Source of the DNA: Ptychodera flava
Taxonomy: Eukaryota > Hemichordata > Enteropneusta > Ptychoderidae
Assembly: GCF_041260155.1 (NCBI RefSeq)
Contig: NC_091944.1
Coordinates: 14,361,772 to 14,425,771, forward strand
DNA length: 64,000 nucleotides
Reading direction: 5' to 3'
A program made the translations under genes and the position numbers. Position 1 is the first letter of the stretch, and each line of letters opens with the position of its first letter. This document shows, in pieces, positions 29,701 through 41,542 of this stretch. Under the pieces are notes generated by a model, which was given only the letters and a program-made list of their open reading frames with translations, did not search any database and had not been told where the DNA came from.

Positions 29701-32700
29701 TAAGGAATTTGATTTTCCAGTTTCTTGATTTCGGCAAATCGGCGACAATTTTTGTTTTATTTCTGTCTGTTGGCACAATTTTTCCTAGGTCATTACAGGA
29801 TTGTGTTATCTTTTCCTCTACAAGTGTTTTATGAAATTAATCTATCCTATAGAAATCGAATGGTTCTTCCCTTATTTGCAGTTTCCGGTTGCAGCCTACA
29901 AAAATCACCTTTTGGCGTCTCGAGAACCATTTACATGATGCTGACGTCAAAGGATGGCGTGAGGCGATCATCACATCTCAAGATAAGCGTCAGTATTTTA
30001 CAGCGCGGTTGTTCACTTTGTGCTATGTTTTTGTTGTCAGTTTGTTTGGATATTTGTTGAGTTGTATTTTTTCCCTTTGTCTTTCTGCAAAGGAGGATGG
30101 AGTTGTCTGTGCAACTGTAAATGTCATATGTATGGTCGAGAATATCACATGTAAGTAAGTCAAATCAAATGTGTGTAGGGGGACACACACGCACACACAC
30201 TATATATATATATATCCATCCCATGTTATTGGCATATATGCAGGGTCAATGAGTAAACAGCTCCCCATTCACTGAGTGTTTAACTGTCTTTTTACCAACT
30301 TTCAATAACAGTAACAAAATTTCAGAACTTGACTCATGGTGGCGCCCTTGTAGTACCGAAATACTGTAAAAAGTAGCTGTTGCAACATTGGATCTGCAAT
30401 CCACAGACATACACAGTTTTAGTCTCACTCTTGAGGTTGTTTATTAGGAGTTCATACATACTTGACATCAGTTTTATGACTATAAAATGAGTTCTTGAAA
30501 CACACACACATACCTGTATCCAACATTGTGGAATCTAAAATTACAAACACCACAGAAGTACAAATTTGTCATGATGTAGCAAAGTTACAGTTTCTTGGCC
30601 TAGAAGTTCAGTGTTGGGCTGGCTTTCATATTGCACATTTTTCACAAAATGTCTCCAGTATGTGTTCAGTATTGCAGAATACAATTTTTCACATAAGGCC
30701 TGGTCTGTGCATATACACAGCTACAGGTGAACATATGTTGCTTTGCTTCCTGGAATAGTTTTACAGATCGTAAGTAGTTACATTCATTTCAAGACTGTAT
30801 GGTAACACTCTTGGGACAAAAGATTTTGGTGGCAAAAAAACCCCCAATATCAATGCAAAAAAAATACTGAATACTGATACATGCACTACAAAACAGGTGC
30901 AAAACCTAGAACTCTCAAACTCAATGTGCTGGCGTGTTCATCTGTTGAGTATTGATAAAAAACTCATAGAACACTGAATATTGACTGAAGCACAAAGAGA
31001 AAATAATCCTGAAACTGAAGACTTAAAAGTCACATTTTTATGCGCAAATCTACAAGTTGAACCTCTGGCATTTGATTGGGGAGATGTTCTGAACTATTTT
31101 GCTGTGCTTAGTGGCAATACATCACCTCACAACATCATGTTGTTACAAATGGTAATTTGGAAATACATGTACACATCATATTGCTCAGCTCAAAGTGACG
31201 TTTCATAAATGTCGCATTTGTTAGGAGATTCTGACATTTCAATATACAGAACATGCAGTACAGTACAAGCATTACAGTACAAACACCACAGATTAAAGGT
31301 TAGCATTACAGAAGGGTAAAACTGAGTTAAATCTATATTTGCCAACGTGACATAGTCCATACCATCTGACATACAGTAAAAGGAGGAAGTTACAAAAGAC
31401 GAATACAATTCCTGGTCAGTTTTCCAAATCTATCCAAAACTATTCCATAAAACATTCAAGAACCAAGAGATATTTCAAGAATAATTTACAGCACAGTTAA
31501 TATAATAATAAACAAAATTCACCACAGTTAATATAATAATAAACATAATTCACCATTTGAATGCTATCTACAATATAAGAGAAAATTCCATTGGAAAGAG
31601 ACCTGTGCTGACCCAGACACTGTTTTACACAGTGCTCAAAAGTGTCCAATTGCTGTAAAAAAATTAGCAATTTTCAAAAGTCTGTAATTCAGTAGGCTTT
31701 GTTGACATTGTTGTCTATTTTGATTGTCACTGAACCCATTGAAAATGTTCTGTCACTCTTACAACACAAGCTTGTCAAAGTCCTGTACACAGGTCCTACA
31801 TTATTTTCAACACACACGTGTTAAAGTAACTTGAATACACCTGGCTAGTTGAGATTTATCCAGGTTAAAAAAAATTCATGTGACCAGCTACATAATAACA
31901 AGAGATTAGTTTGGACAAAGATCAAGGGGTCAAAATTCATTTTATGAAAGACATTGAAATAAAGTTGATTCACACATGCCCATGTTGACAACTCTGCATC
32001 TTGGATCAGGAAAGTGACATCTTTCAGTAACATTTTTGAAATATTTAATGCTAATGATCGATCAATATGTGACACTGCAATTATGTATAGAAATTTAAAA
32101 ATAGCTTGTTGCAACATGTATGTATAGAAATTTAAAGAAAAAGCTTGTTCCTGGTTGCAACTCTCAGAAACTGGTATTTCATGACCATTTCAAAATTAAA
32201 GCCAATTCGCTCTGAAGGTTCACTATGCCAATTTACACTGTTCTAGGCAAGTCAAATAAAACAAACCACATGACAGAGAGCACAGTGTCTCATGTTCACT
32301 CTTTTTTATATGTGCCTATACTCCCTAGCTCAGCTTAAAAGAGTGCTGTTGATGAATGTTTGTTCTTTGAAACTGCCAATTTGCTAGGCAATTGAATAGA
32401 CAACGTCTCTGAAATGCCTTGAGTATTTTTATCACCTTTGCAGGATCAGTACATGATCACAATGTTACACACTTTTTACCATTGGTACTAAAAAGCATGT
32501 CTAACCCTTCACAGCCATAGTTTGGCCCAATCTCATGGTTTTGTATGCTGATTGTGGACATGTTTACATGGAATAGGGGATGCACAGGTTGAAAGAAATA
32601 TTGTGACTTGCACATTGTACAAGGATTTCATTTGTACACTTGTCTGAGAGACTTTAACCCTTTGAGTGCTGTAATTTTAGTGCAACATTTTACCAATTTG

Positions 32701-33550
32701 TAAGAATTTTTTTTGATAATTTTGCACCAAATGGACATCATTAATCAAAATTTTGGCAAAAAGCCGAACAAAATTGACTAGGGTATGTTTTATAAGGTGG
32801 CAAAAACTGACTTTGCCGTTCAAAGGGTAACACAGCTGATGTTTGTAGTCTTGGCTTCACTGTAATACTTATACTGATTGTCATGATTGCGGTAGACGCT
32901 CCCTCCATGAAGATTATAGCATGCCAGCCCATCTACTATTCAGACGTTCTGAACAACATTTGCAAAAGAATGCATCCAATCACAATTGTCATGTCAAAGC
33001 CATACTAGTATCTACGTGCTGACAAAACAGCATGTAATATTGACAGATCTCACAGATCCCACTAAATCCATGATGCTGTTGTTGTGAATGACAGTGAAAC
33101 ATCTCATTACAATATTACATGAAACAATTTCACGACTGACTGAATGCACAAATAACAGTCTATGTGGTAAATCATTGACATAAGTGTCTCAAGCTTTTCT
33201 GTAATTTTGTGTCAAAGAGAAATGCCATGAAACATAACACTATAGTCTTACCAGAAATAATTTCATGAGTCAGGTCAGAGTATCATGAAGGAAAGTGACG
33301 AGCTAGAGAAAGACACTCGGTGCATAAAAATGAATAAATTTGTGTGAATGCTACCATGGAAAAACACAATAAGTATAAATGGTGTAATCTGGGTATATAT
33401 TTTTACTCAAAGAACATAAAAATCTACGACTAAAACAAGACGTTTATGACAAAAATTCTGTACATATTTCACGTAATATTTGATATCATTACAAAACTAC
33501 ATCAAAGACATTTGTCAAGCACCACATTCTGAACAAGTAATCTCCTAACA
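26740..33550. other. No recognisable gene
   Basis: Nearly 7 kb with short open frames only, AT-rich, with small microsatellites (ACAC/TATA at about 30185-30216). The part nearest 33940 may be transcribed as 3' untranslated region of TADA3, but no clear AATAAA on the minus strand was seen close to its stop. Confidence 0.45.
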
Positions 33551-33721
33551 GGAAAATTCGGGGCCGACTCGCAGCGATTTCGAAGCTGTTATCCAATTGG
33601 TTGGCAGAATCTTACCGTTATAATGAAATAATACAAATAAACTCCCTAAGTTGCCGTGAATAGTGACAATCGACCAATCAGATATAACCTTGCAAACACG
33701 CTGCGAGTCAGCCGAAAATTC
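33551..33721. mobile_element. Small TIR element (MITE), ~170 bp
   Basis: GGAAAATTCGG with GCCGACTCGCAGCG at the left pairs with CGCTGCGAGTCAGCCGAAAATTC at the right. The imperfect arms continue through ATCCAATTGG / ACCAATCAGAT. It lies about 220 bp downstream of the TADA3 stop. Confidence 0.7.
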
Positions 33722-33939
33722 AACTTACATGATTATAAGTTTGACACTACAAGTAAATCACCAGACATGCAACCATTGAGTTGAACTAAACTCACCTACA
33801 TGAAGCCTCTGATACTAAATGCACATAAATACTGAAATCTCAAAAAATGTTTAAATATCCCAGAGTCACCTATTCTACTTGAGAAATCTTGACAGGGCTA
33901 CTGTAGGGACAGAGTCTTCAGAGAAAAATAAAGAGTCTC

Positions 33940-36900
33940 TCAGGAGTCTAGAAGTTTGAGGAGAGTCTCTCTTTCTCTCAGTGCTCTCAGAGCTGTTTCT
34001 CTTTCTTTCTTAGTTGGTGATCGTTTCTTCTGTCGTGCGGCCTGGATCCTCCGATAGGCTTCCATAACCTGTTGAGTGGAAAAACTGGTTTAATACAGAA
34101 TGCATATTCTTTTTCAATACAGATATCTTGTTCTTGTCTCAACTGGTACGATGGTATTTTTAACCTTTTGCGAAAATGCTTAACCCTTTTTTTTCTCCAG
34201 ACGGTTACATTCCACAAATACCGGATTGAATTAAGTTTTAAGTGCACAAGATTTTGGCTCAACATGCACGTAGACCTTCTGCAATTTACACTTGATTCAA
34301 GAACACATCTTTCAATGCTCATCAGTAGTCTGAAAATAGGTGTATATCTTGAAATGTAAAAGTTACACACAATATATAAAATTGTTTTGATTTGAATTTG
34401 TGTTTCTAGCTGCTATAAGAACAGGAGAGAGATATTCAATGAAAACCAACTTGATGTAAAGGGACAAATTTGTTGTATAAAATATGGTGTATAGTTTAAT
34501 TACTTATTACAACATAAGCCAACATTGATTAAATACCAATACATAAAGAGTTGCAGCTAATGGTTGTTTAATTCAAACAAACAGCCAGCTCATGAAATAT
34601 TATCCACGAGTCTTTAGTTACTTCCAGCATGTAGACAGTGCTAACTCACCTCACTGTCAACAACTCTGGCTTTGGCTCTGAGATCTTGCTTCTTCATTTC
34701 CTCCTTAGCCAGTCTGTAGAGTCTCTGTTTCTGTGATCTGTTGTGGGCAGCCAAGGCCTTGAGTTCAGCCTGTCTCTTCTTCAACTCAGCCATCACTTCA
34801 TCATCTGTCTCCTCACCAATCTGGTCATCAGTGTCCAACAGGCCTATAGAATTGAATGCACCCTTCAGTTTTAAATACCTATTCACTCTGGCACAAATTT
34901 AAAAACTTTCATAACATCACACAAATCCTTCACAAAGTGCTTTTCAAAGACATTTGATTTATTCATGGTCAGTGTGGAGTAACTGTGTTCATTTGTTTTC
35001 AGCCAGAAGATTAAGGACCATCTCTACAATCTATATATATTTTAAACATTAGTTTGACATTGGGGTTTTCAATGTATAGGGACATCTGTTGGCATCAGCA
35101 TTCATGTGTATGGGCTGGTACTGTATATTGTGAACCATGCTATCATAGTCTTATCATTCAGTATCCTTGCCTTTCTTCTAAGGCAATAAGCTCGAGCTAT
35201 GATGTGGTCAAAAATACACATAACTTAGTTGAGTCTAAATTTGCATAACATTTAGCATTAGAATGACATACTAGACATACATTTTTGATGTAAGTTATAT
35301 TTGTAATGGAGTTCAATATTATCCATGCATTAGTAATGTTTGAGATCTTGGAATTCTCCACATATGCATGTAGAACTTCAAGATGCAGAAGGTCAAATGT
35401 CATTTCCAAAGAGGCACCATGAACATTGTATGTCCAACTGAAAGATTTTCACTTGTTTTTCTGAGCATGGGTCTAACTATGAAAACTGTAACTTGTCTCT
35501 ATTTCTGTTTTTAATGTCAACTACAGTTTCTTGTTCTACTCCCAAAAGCATGTTGAGATACATAGTATTCAGCTTGTCAACTTAGCCTGTACATGTGTAG
35601 ACTGCATTGTTATTGTTGACAAATGAATTCTGCCCCAGACCAGAATTCAGCTGTAAAGTATAAAACTATAACTTACAGTGTATTGTACATGAATACATCC
35701 TGTGATGACAGTGAAATAGTGAGTGTTTCAATATGCTTTAGGGAGTGGAACAAAAACTTGAAATTGACATACAAAACAAAAATAGTGAAACAATCTTTAA
35801 AAAGAACTTCTACTAGCCCTTTAAGCTGTATTGAGTTGAAATATTTAATTGTACAATTATTGTTTAGCACCCTGTACATTACCTTGGTACAGGAGTTCTT
35901 CTCTTATCCTGGCTTCCAAGGCCCTGGTGTGGGGAACACTGAATGGTCTGTTACCATTCCTAGGGGAGGTGTTACCTTCTCCTCCAGCATTGTCCTGTAA
36001 TTTATAAGTGTAACCAATTTCAACAAACATTTATATTCCATTACTTGAATTTCACGAGCTGCTTGGTGTCCAGTTGTCCAACAAGCAGCAATGCATGCAT
36101 GAGACAGTTGTAGACACATGAAGTATTTACAATTCAAAAAGTTTGGCAACACATCACTGGGGCAGTTGCTGAACAAAGAAAAGTGTCTGACCAAGTTAAG
36201 CTTTTGCAAACTATGCATTTACGCCAAGTGAGAATTATGTAAATATTTCTAGCAATACCTACTTCTCTACAGTAAAAAATATTTTACCCCTTACCTTGGA
36301 GCCAGAGTCTAGCAAGGCCACATCATCCAAGGGAGACATAATGTTTTCCTCTACAAGAGCTGATATCAGTCTCTGTGTCAGTGGACCAAAGGGACATATA
36401 TCTTCTGACTGCTCTCTGGAATAATTAGAGCAAATGGATATTGGTATACATGGACAAGGCTTTTATATATTTTGTAGCCATGTGTTGGGAGGATTTGATT
36501 GCCAATTCAAACTTCAGAACGTATTACAATCAAGATAAACAATCCTCGAATTTTTGCTTTAGGATTTTATAAATCAATAAATACACTTCACAACAATTTT
36601 ACAAATGCTGTAACTTCTGATTATGAATGACTGTTTATGGAGAACACACTGATATGAACAAAAGAAAGTATGCATTTGACATTGGCATACCATAAAACAG
36701 CTGAATATTGATGACTGTATTGTATCTTACAATCTGAAAAGGATATCAGCACCTCGATATTTTCAATGTCTAACTGCGCACACTTACCTGATAGTTTCTT
36801 TCTTGAGTAGTGCCTTAGCATCATTGGTGTTTGGTGAAGTACTGTTGCCTAATGCTGAACCTCTCTTCTTGTCATGAATACGACTTCCTGCACAAAGACA

Positions 36901-39900
36901 TAGATCAGACTTGTACACTGTCATTCAGACAAAGCTAGGCTTTATACCACACTATGTATGAGTGATTTGCATTTCTGGGTGGCAACCCTTGTACACTAGT
37001 TAAAGCAGACATTCTAGGTTGGACACAATGATTGATTTTACATGAACAAATTTTTTCAGTATCTCAACGCTCAATGAAAGCTTGATATTAGACATAACAT
37101 ATCTGCTGGCTATGGGCACTAAATTATGTTGTATCCTGAGTAAATGTGTAGAAAAAAATTGGTCGTTCTGCTTTACAAAGCTTGGTTCATTGTTTGGAAT
37201 GCACATGGGGACCAGGTAGGAAGGCTCAGAAAGCTGTACATAGATTCAAAATGAAAGCATGCATGACTAAGGATACATTGATGGATTGCGGTAACTTCTC
37301 CAGCACCATATATTCTGCAGTGTAAAAAACACCACAGAAAGCAAAGAATTATCAAAATATGATGTCTAGAGGTTTAGGTATAGATTCTCTTGATTACCTT
37401 CTTTCTGTTCCTCAATTAAATCTTCCTGAGCCCATCTCATGGTGTAGTGTTTGCCAAGAGGCGGTACTTTAGTGTACTCAGATTCATCCTCAGTGCTTTT
37501 CATCAGGTCTTCGATGACTTTCAGGTCCTCAGCTGTCATGTCTGCACAGTATGGCTCCACCGACGCCCAGAATCTGTTAGGAATGTCGTTTTTGGGAATC
37601 TTGGGAACATCCAGTGGATCGTCTGTGAATTCATACTCTTGCATTTTTTGCTGATGGAAGAAATTCATGGATGTTTCTTTTTGTAAGTCTAATGGACCAT
37701 TACAACTTGTTATAAAATCCTGGCTGCAGGATTTAACTGTAATACCATACAATTGACAAACTTTCTATTGATACTTTACAGTATAGGCAACTGTAAAACA
37801 TGTAAAAATGTTGCTACATATGGGCTAACTATCCTGCAATTTATTTTAAAAGCTGTAGCAATGCACAAAGATCACATGCACATACATAGTTGTATTGAAA
37901 ATGTCTAAAGATACATGTACTGAGAATTTCTTATTCAGAAATTCAAAGATTTCTTTTCTCACCTGAATATTTTTCTTTGTTTTTGGTCTACCTGGACCAG
38001 AGTGAGATGTGCTTGCTCCAAGTTTACCACTAGCCTCCTTAAATTTTTTGGATGGTTTTTCTGGTTTCTCATCTGGAGGCCTGCCTCGTTTGCCGGAGGA
38101 AGCGGACTCAGATTTGTGTTGCTGTAAAGTATGATGTGCAAAATGTGGACAAATACATGAAGTGTCTCATTTCAAATAAACAGCCAGTTGTGTGATGTAT
38201 TTTGTAAACATAGCAAATTTTCAACACATTTCTAAGGTAACATTAAATTTATACACATGACTATGGTGAACAGAAGTGCCTTGGACTACAACATGTGTGT
38301 GAAGCTTTGGTTAATGCAAATACAAAACAACAAAAATATTGTTTGACCTAAGTCATGCACGATGAGAAAATTTACATCAGTGTGCTCTGTGATACATCAA
38401 ATTAGAACCAGACATTTAAATCAGTGCAACAGAATTTCATGAAACGTTCATGATCTGTTGATTGCTTACCAACTTTCCAATCTTTTTGTCCTTCTTTTCC
38501 TGCCAGTCGATAAGTACTTGTGTTTCTGCCTCCAACTGTCTCATCCTACGGGATGCAGCTGCCAGTAGAGTTTCGAGTTCCAGCTGCAGAGTGTCCAGTT
38601 CCTCAATCCCAATGCCTTCATCTTCTGTTCTTTGAATCACTGAGCATATGAAATACAAGTCAGTGTCAGCAAAAGAACTGTTTTTTTGCTCTTTTGTGAA
38701 AAATTAAGCCAGTTAGAAGGTTATAAATTTGTATACTTAGAAAGAAATGTGTATCCAGTTAGTTGTATGTCAGGCGGTCAGATGGGAGGATGTGACAATT
38801 GTACTCTGCACTGTCACATGTACAAAGATGTTTGCAATGGGTATTTGACCCTTTTGCTTCGGATAAGCCTGGTAATTAAATCTCTCATATCTTGAATCAT
38901 TGTTAGGAGTGTGCTGTAGTTTGCAGTTTCCCCTATTTGTATTACACTGCTCTGCAAATCACAAGCCAGACCAGAACTTACATAAAATGTGAGACCACCG
39001 AAGCATTTCTGCTACCCTTTATATGTTGTTTGTGGAATGCGATAGGGAGATGCTTAATTCCAAACTCAAACATATGACATAAGTAAGAAAACAAAACAAA
39101 TTTACATACACAAAAAAAGAACAAGAAAAAGACAAGTTTGGGAAACGAGAGTGGAAAATAGTTGTCTGGCAACCAATTGAGTCCAATAATGCATAATAGC
39201 AGCATTGTATCAAAGCAGGTACTTTCATACTCCTGTGCCGAATGCCCTTATTTGTGCACCAACTTTTAATATGTTCACCTCTGTTGTCTCTGATTTTTAC
39301 CAACAAACAAATCAAAACAGAAGAGTTCAATGTAAGGTAGTAATTTACCCTTGACACTGGTCTCAGGTTGTTAACATTAGGCTATGGGACTTTGTAATCT
39401 GCCACCACAAACATAGTGAAAGTCTTTCAGATTGAACATTTTTTGAATTTCTTATTTCTTTCCCATAGGGTCAATGAAACACAGTTCAGGACAGAAAGTG
39501 GATTGAGTTTACACCTGAGAATAGTATGTTTGGTATGACTAAGGTTTGATGATGACTGTATAAAAACAAATCAAAGTGACACCGCTATTTCAAGCTCAAG
39601 CAAACAAGACGAAACATTTTATCATAGTGAAAAACGTTTCAACCATGAGTAATTTTGTATCAGTGAATGCTCTCAGTATGTATGCTGTTTAGTTTAATCA
39701 ATATGATCAATCTGTACGACACGCAGCAGCTAAGTTAATTTAATCTGGCCTTTTGCAAATTTGCTGGCTACACCATACCAGCAGATTCCTGAATTGTGGT
39801 GGTATCCACAGGAAGTAGGTCACGTGTACCCCTTTCTGTTTTGACCGGAGTGATTCACACTCCCTTGTTGCTAGCTGTGGTCACCTCACCTGGTTGCTTT

Positions 39901-40892
39901 GACCCGTCACACTTTTCTTGTTGTATGACAACACTTTAAATATCATGCAACTTGGTTGGCAGAAATGATGTTTCTGTGAAGAAGTCTGCTTGCTTCAAAA
40001 GCCATTCTGATGCACACAATGTGCTTTCATGTGACCAAATCTTTGCGTTGTGATTGAATGTGCTGGTGTCTTACCACTGCCCGTGGCCCAAGCCCTAGCC
40101 TGAACGGTGGTGTGCTTTCCAGTGTTACTTGGTTCTACTAAAAGGCAAAGCGCCATGAGCATAAAATAAAACTGGTGATGTGCTTACGAGGTAACAATAC
40201 TAGTTTGTCTCCTTAATACCAAAGGACAAGTATTAGGTGTTGAAGTGACTTGGGTGGATGTGTCTACTTTCTAGGTGACCAGGGGTGACATGGGTAAAAT
40301 GGTAAGAAGGCAAAGTGACTAGAAGCCATATATATCCACATAATGTTGTGTGTAGTTTAATTAAATCTTCACTGTGAACTAATTTTTCTTTTTTTCCGAT
40401 TTCACAAGCAATTATGTAGGAGAGTTTCACCAGGAACACCTTTGCAGAACGTCCTCATAACACTCGCAACAAACAACGTACATGAGGTTTACTGTGTTGC
40501 GAATCCCTTGTTTTATGATTATGGCTTCCAATGGTAATGGATTGGAGGTAGAGGCTGGCTGTTGCAGCACTCCCACCCAAACCTCTAGGTTGTTCCCCAA
40601 AACTTGGAATGGTCGTGATGCGCATTTTCAACAAAAAGTGAGCTCTGTTAGGTTTATGTAAAATCTTTTCTAAATGTCACTTACACATGTTTGAAAGGGT
40701 CTGCCTCAGAAAGACGGCCATGATCAACCTTGGTTACTTTTTTCGCACAGAATCTCAGCAAAATTTGGGTCTCTGACAAAGGAAATTTCAACGACGTAAA
40801 ATTTACTTACCTGCTGAGTACCGAGGACACATTTTTACGTGGTCAACTGGCCTAAAATCGTGAAACTGAAGCGGACACTCTTTCTCGGCCAT
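33940..40892 (-). CDS. TADA3: Transcriptional adapter 3 (ADA3), subunit of SAGA and ATAC acetyltransferase complexes
   Basis: Nine coding exons join in frame to 439 aa (human: 432): 40811-40892, 38470-38639, 37963-38121, 37398-37650, 36788-36887, 36295-36415, 35883-35994, 34650-34843 and 33940-34068. All have GT-AG borders and agreeing phases. Order of conserved blocks: start MAEKECPLQFHDF, CPRYSAV, EDEGIGIEELDTLQLELETL, QEYEFTDDPLDVPKIPKND, RFWASVEPYCAD, PPLGKHYTMRWAQEDL, DICPFGPLTQRL, NRPFSVPHTRALEARIREEL, ETDDEVMAELKKRQAELKAL and RQKKRSPTKKE, ending LLKLLDS-stop. ADA3 joins ADA2 and GCN5/PCAF in the nuclear histone acetyltransferase module. Exon 3 codes for a KRGRPP sequence (residues 95-100) like an AT-hook core. 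The start codon lies 650 bp from that of PIGV on the other strand, so a shared promoter is likely. Confidence 0.97.
35529..35648 (+). repeat. Dispersed repeat family R1, copy 3 (TADA3 intron 7)
   Basis: TTCTACTCCCAAAAGCATG, GTATTCAGCTTGTCAAC, AGCCTGTACATGTGTAGACTG and TTGACAAATGAATTCTGCCC make this the best-preserved copy and a useful query for the others. Confidence 0.65.
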
Positions 40893-40898
40893 TTTTCC
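40886..40898 (-). promoter_or_regulatory. YY1-like sequence over the TADA3 start codon
   Basis: On the minus strand GGAAAAATGGCCG spans the ATG. AAnATGGC(C/G)G resembles the YY1 core, which often overlaps start codons of housekeeping genes. The match is partial. Confidence 0.3.
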
Positions 40899-41542
40899 AC
40901 GGAAAAAATGAACAACTTTGTCCGAAAACACACAACAGACTTTCCTAAGCACGGCCCGACACCTTTCCCAAGCCATACATGGTTTATTTTTAGCTTGTGT
41001 GTTCGCTACGACTAGCTTTCTTTTAGTGATCGATTTTTTCGATGTTTCACAAAATATTAAGTTTTTGTGGTAATAAAATCAATAAATTATTTAAGTAAAG
41101 TTTAAATGCATATTAAATCCACTATTCTCATAACTATTTTCATTTCACACATTTTCGAACTTCCGGTCCATTAATTCTACGATGAGGCTTTGTGCTTCCG
41201 TAAATCTGCAAAACGGTGCGTACTTCACTCTTATACATTATTTTGCAGCTGCGATTGCTCATGAAACTGCAAATCAGTTATGCAATATAAATGACTGGAA
41301 AATAGTACGTTTTATCGTTAATATGATGGAGGATTTGATTTTTGTTATTGTCTATGCTAAGGCAGTGTCTTCTTGTATCGATCTTTTTCATTGGCTTAGG
41401 CACAGAAAGAAAGTAAACCCTTAGCTTATTGGTCAATTTCTCTCGCCGCAGATTTAAGGTGAAAGGTTATTCAAATAAAAGTCTGCAACTTGCAAGCAAG
41501 AAGAAGCCGAACTGAAGTTGGAGCTGGGCGTACCGGTTGAAT
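40893..41542. promoter_or_regulatory. Divergent (bidirectional) promoter region between TADA3 and PIGV
   Basis: Only 650 bp separate the two opposite start codons. There is no obvious TATA box for either gene. An ETS site lies at 41159-41167 and a palindrome-like ATCGATTTTTTCGAT at about 41029-41043. Two housekeeping genes head-to-head in this way usually share one open-chromatin region. Confidence 0.7.
41159..41167. promoter_or_regulatory. ETS/GABP-like site ACTTCCGGT
   Basis: An exact reverse complement of ACCGGAAGT, the GABP/ETS consensus that is frequent in bidirectional animal promoters. Confidence 0.55.
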
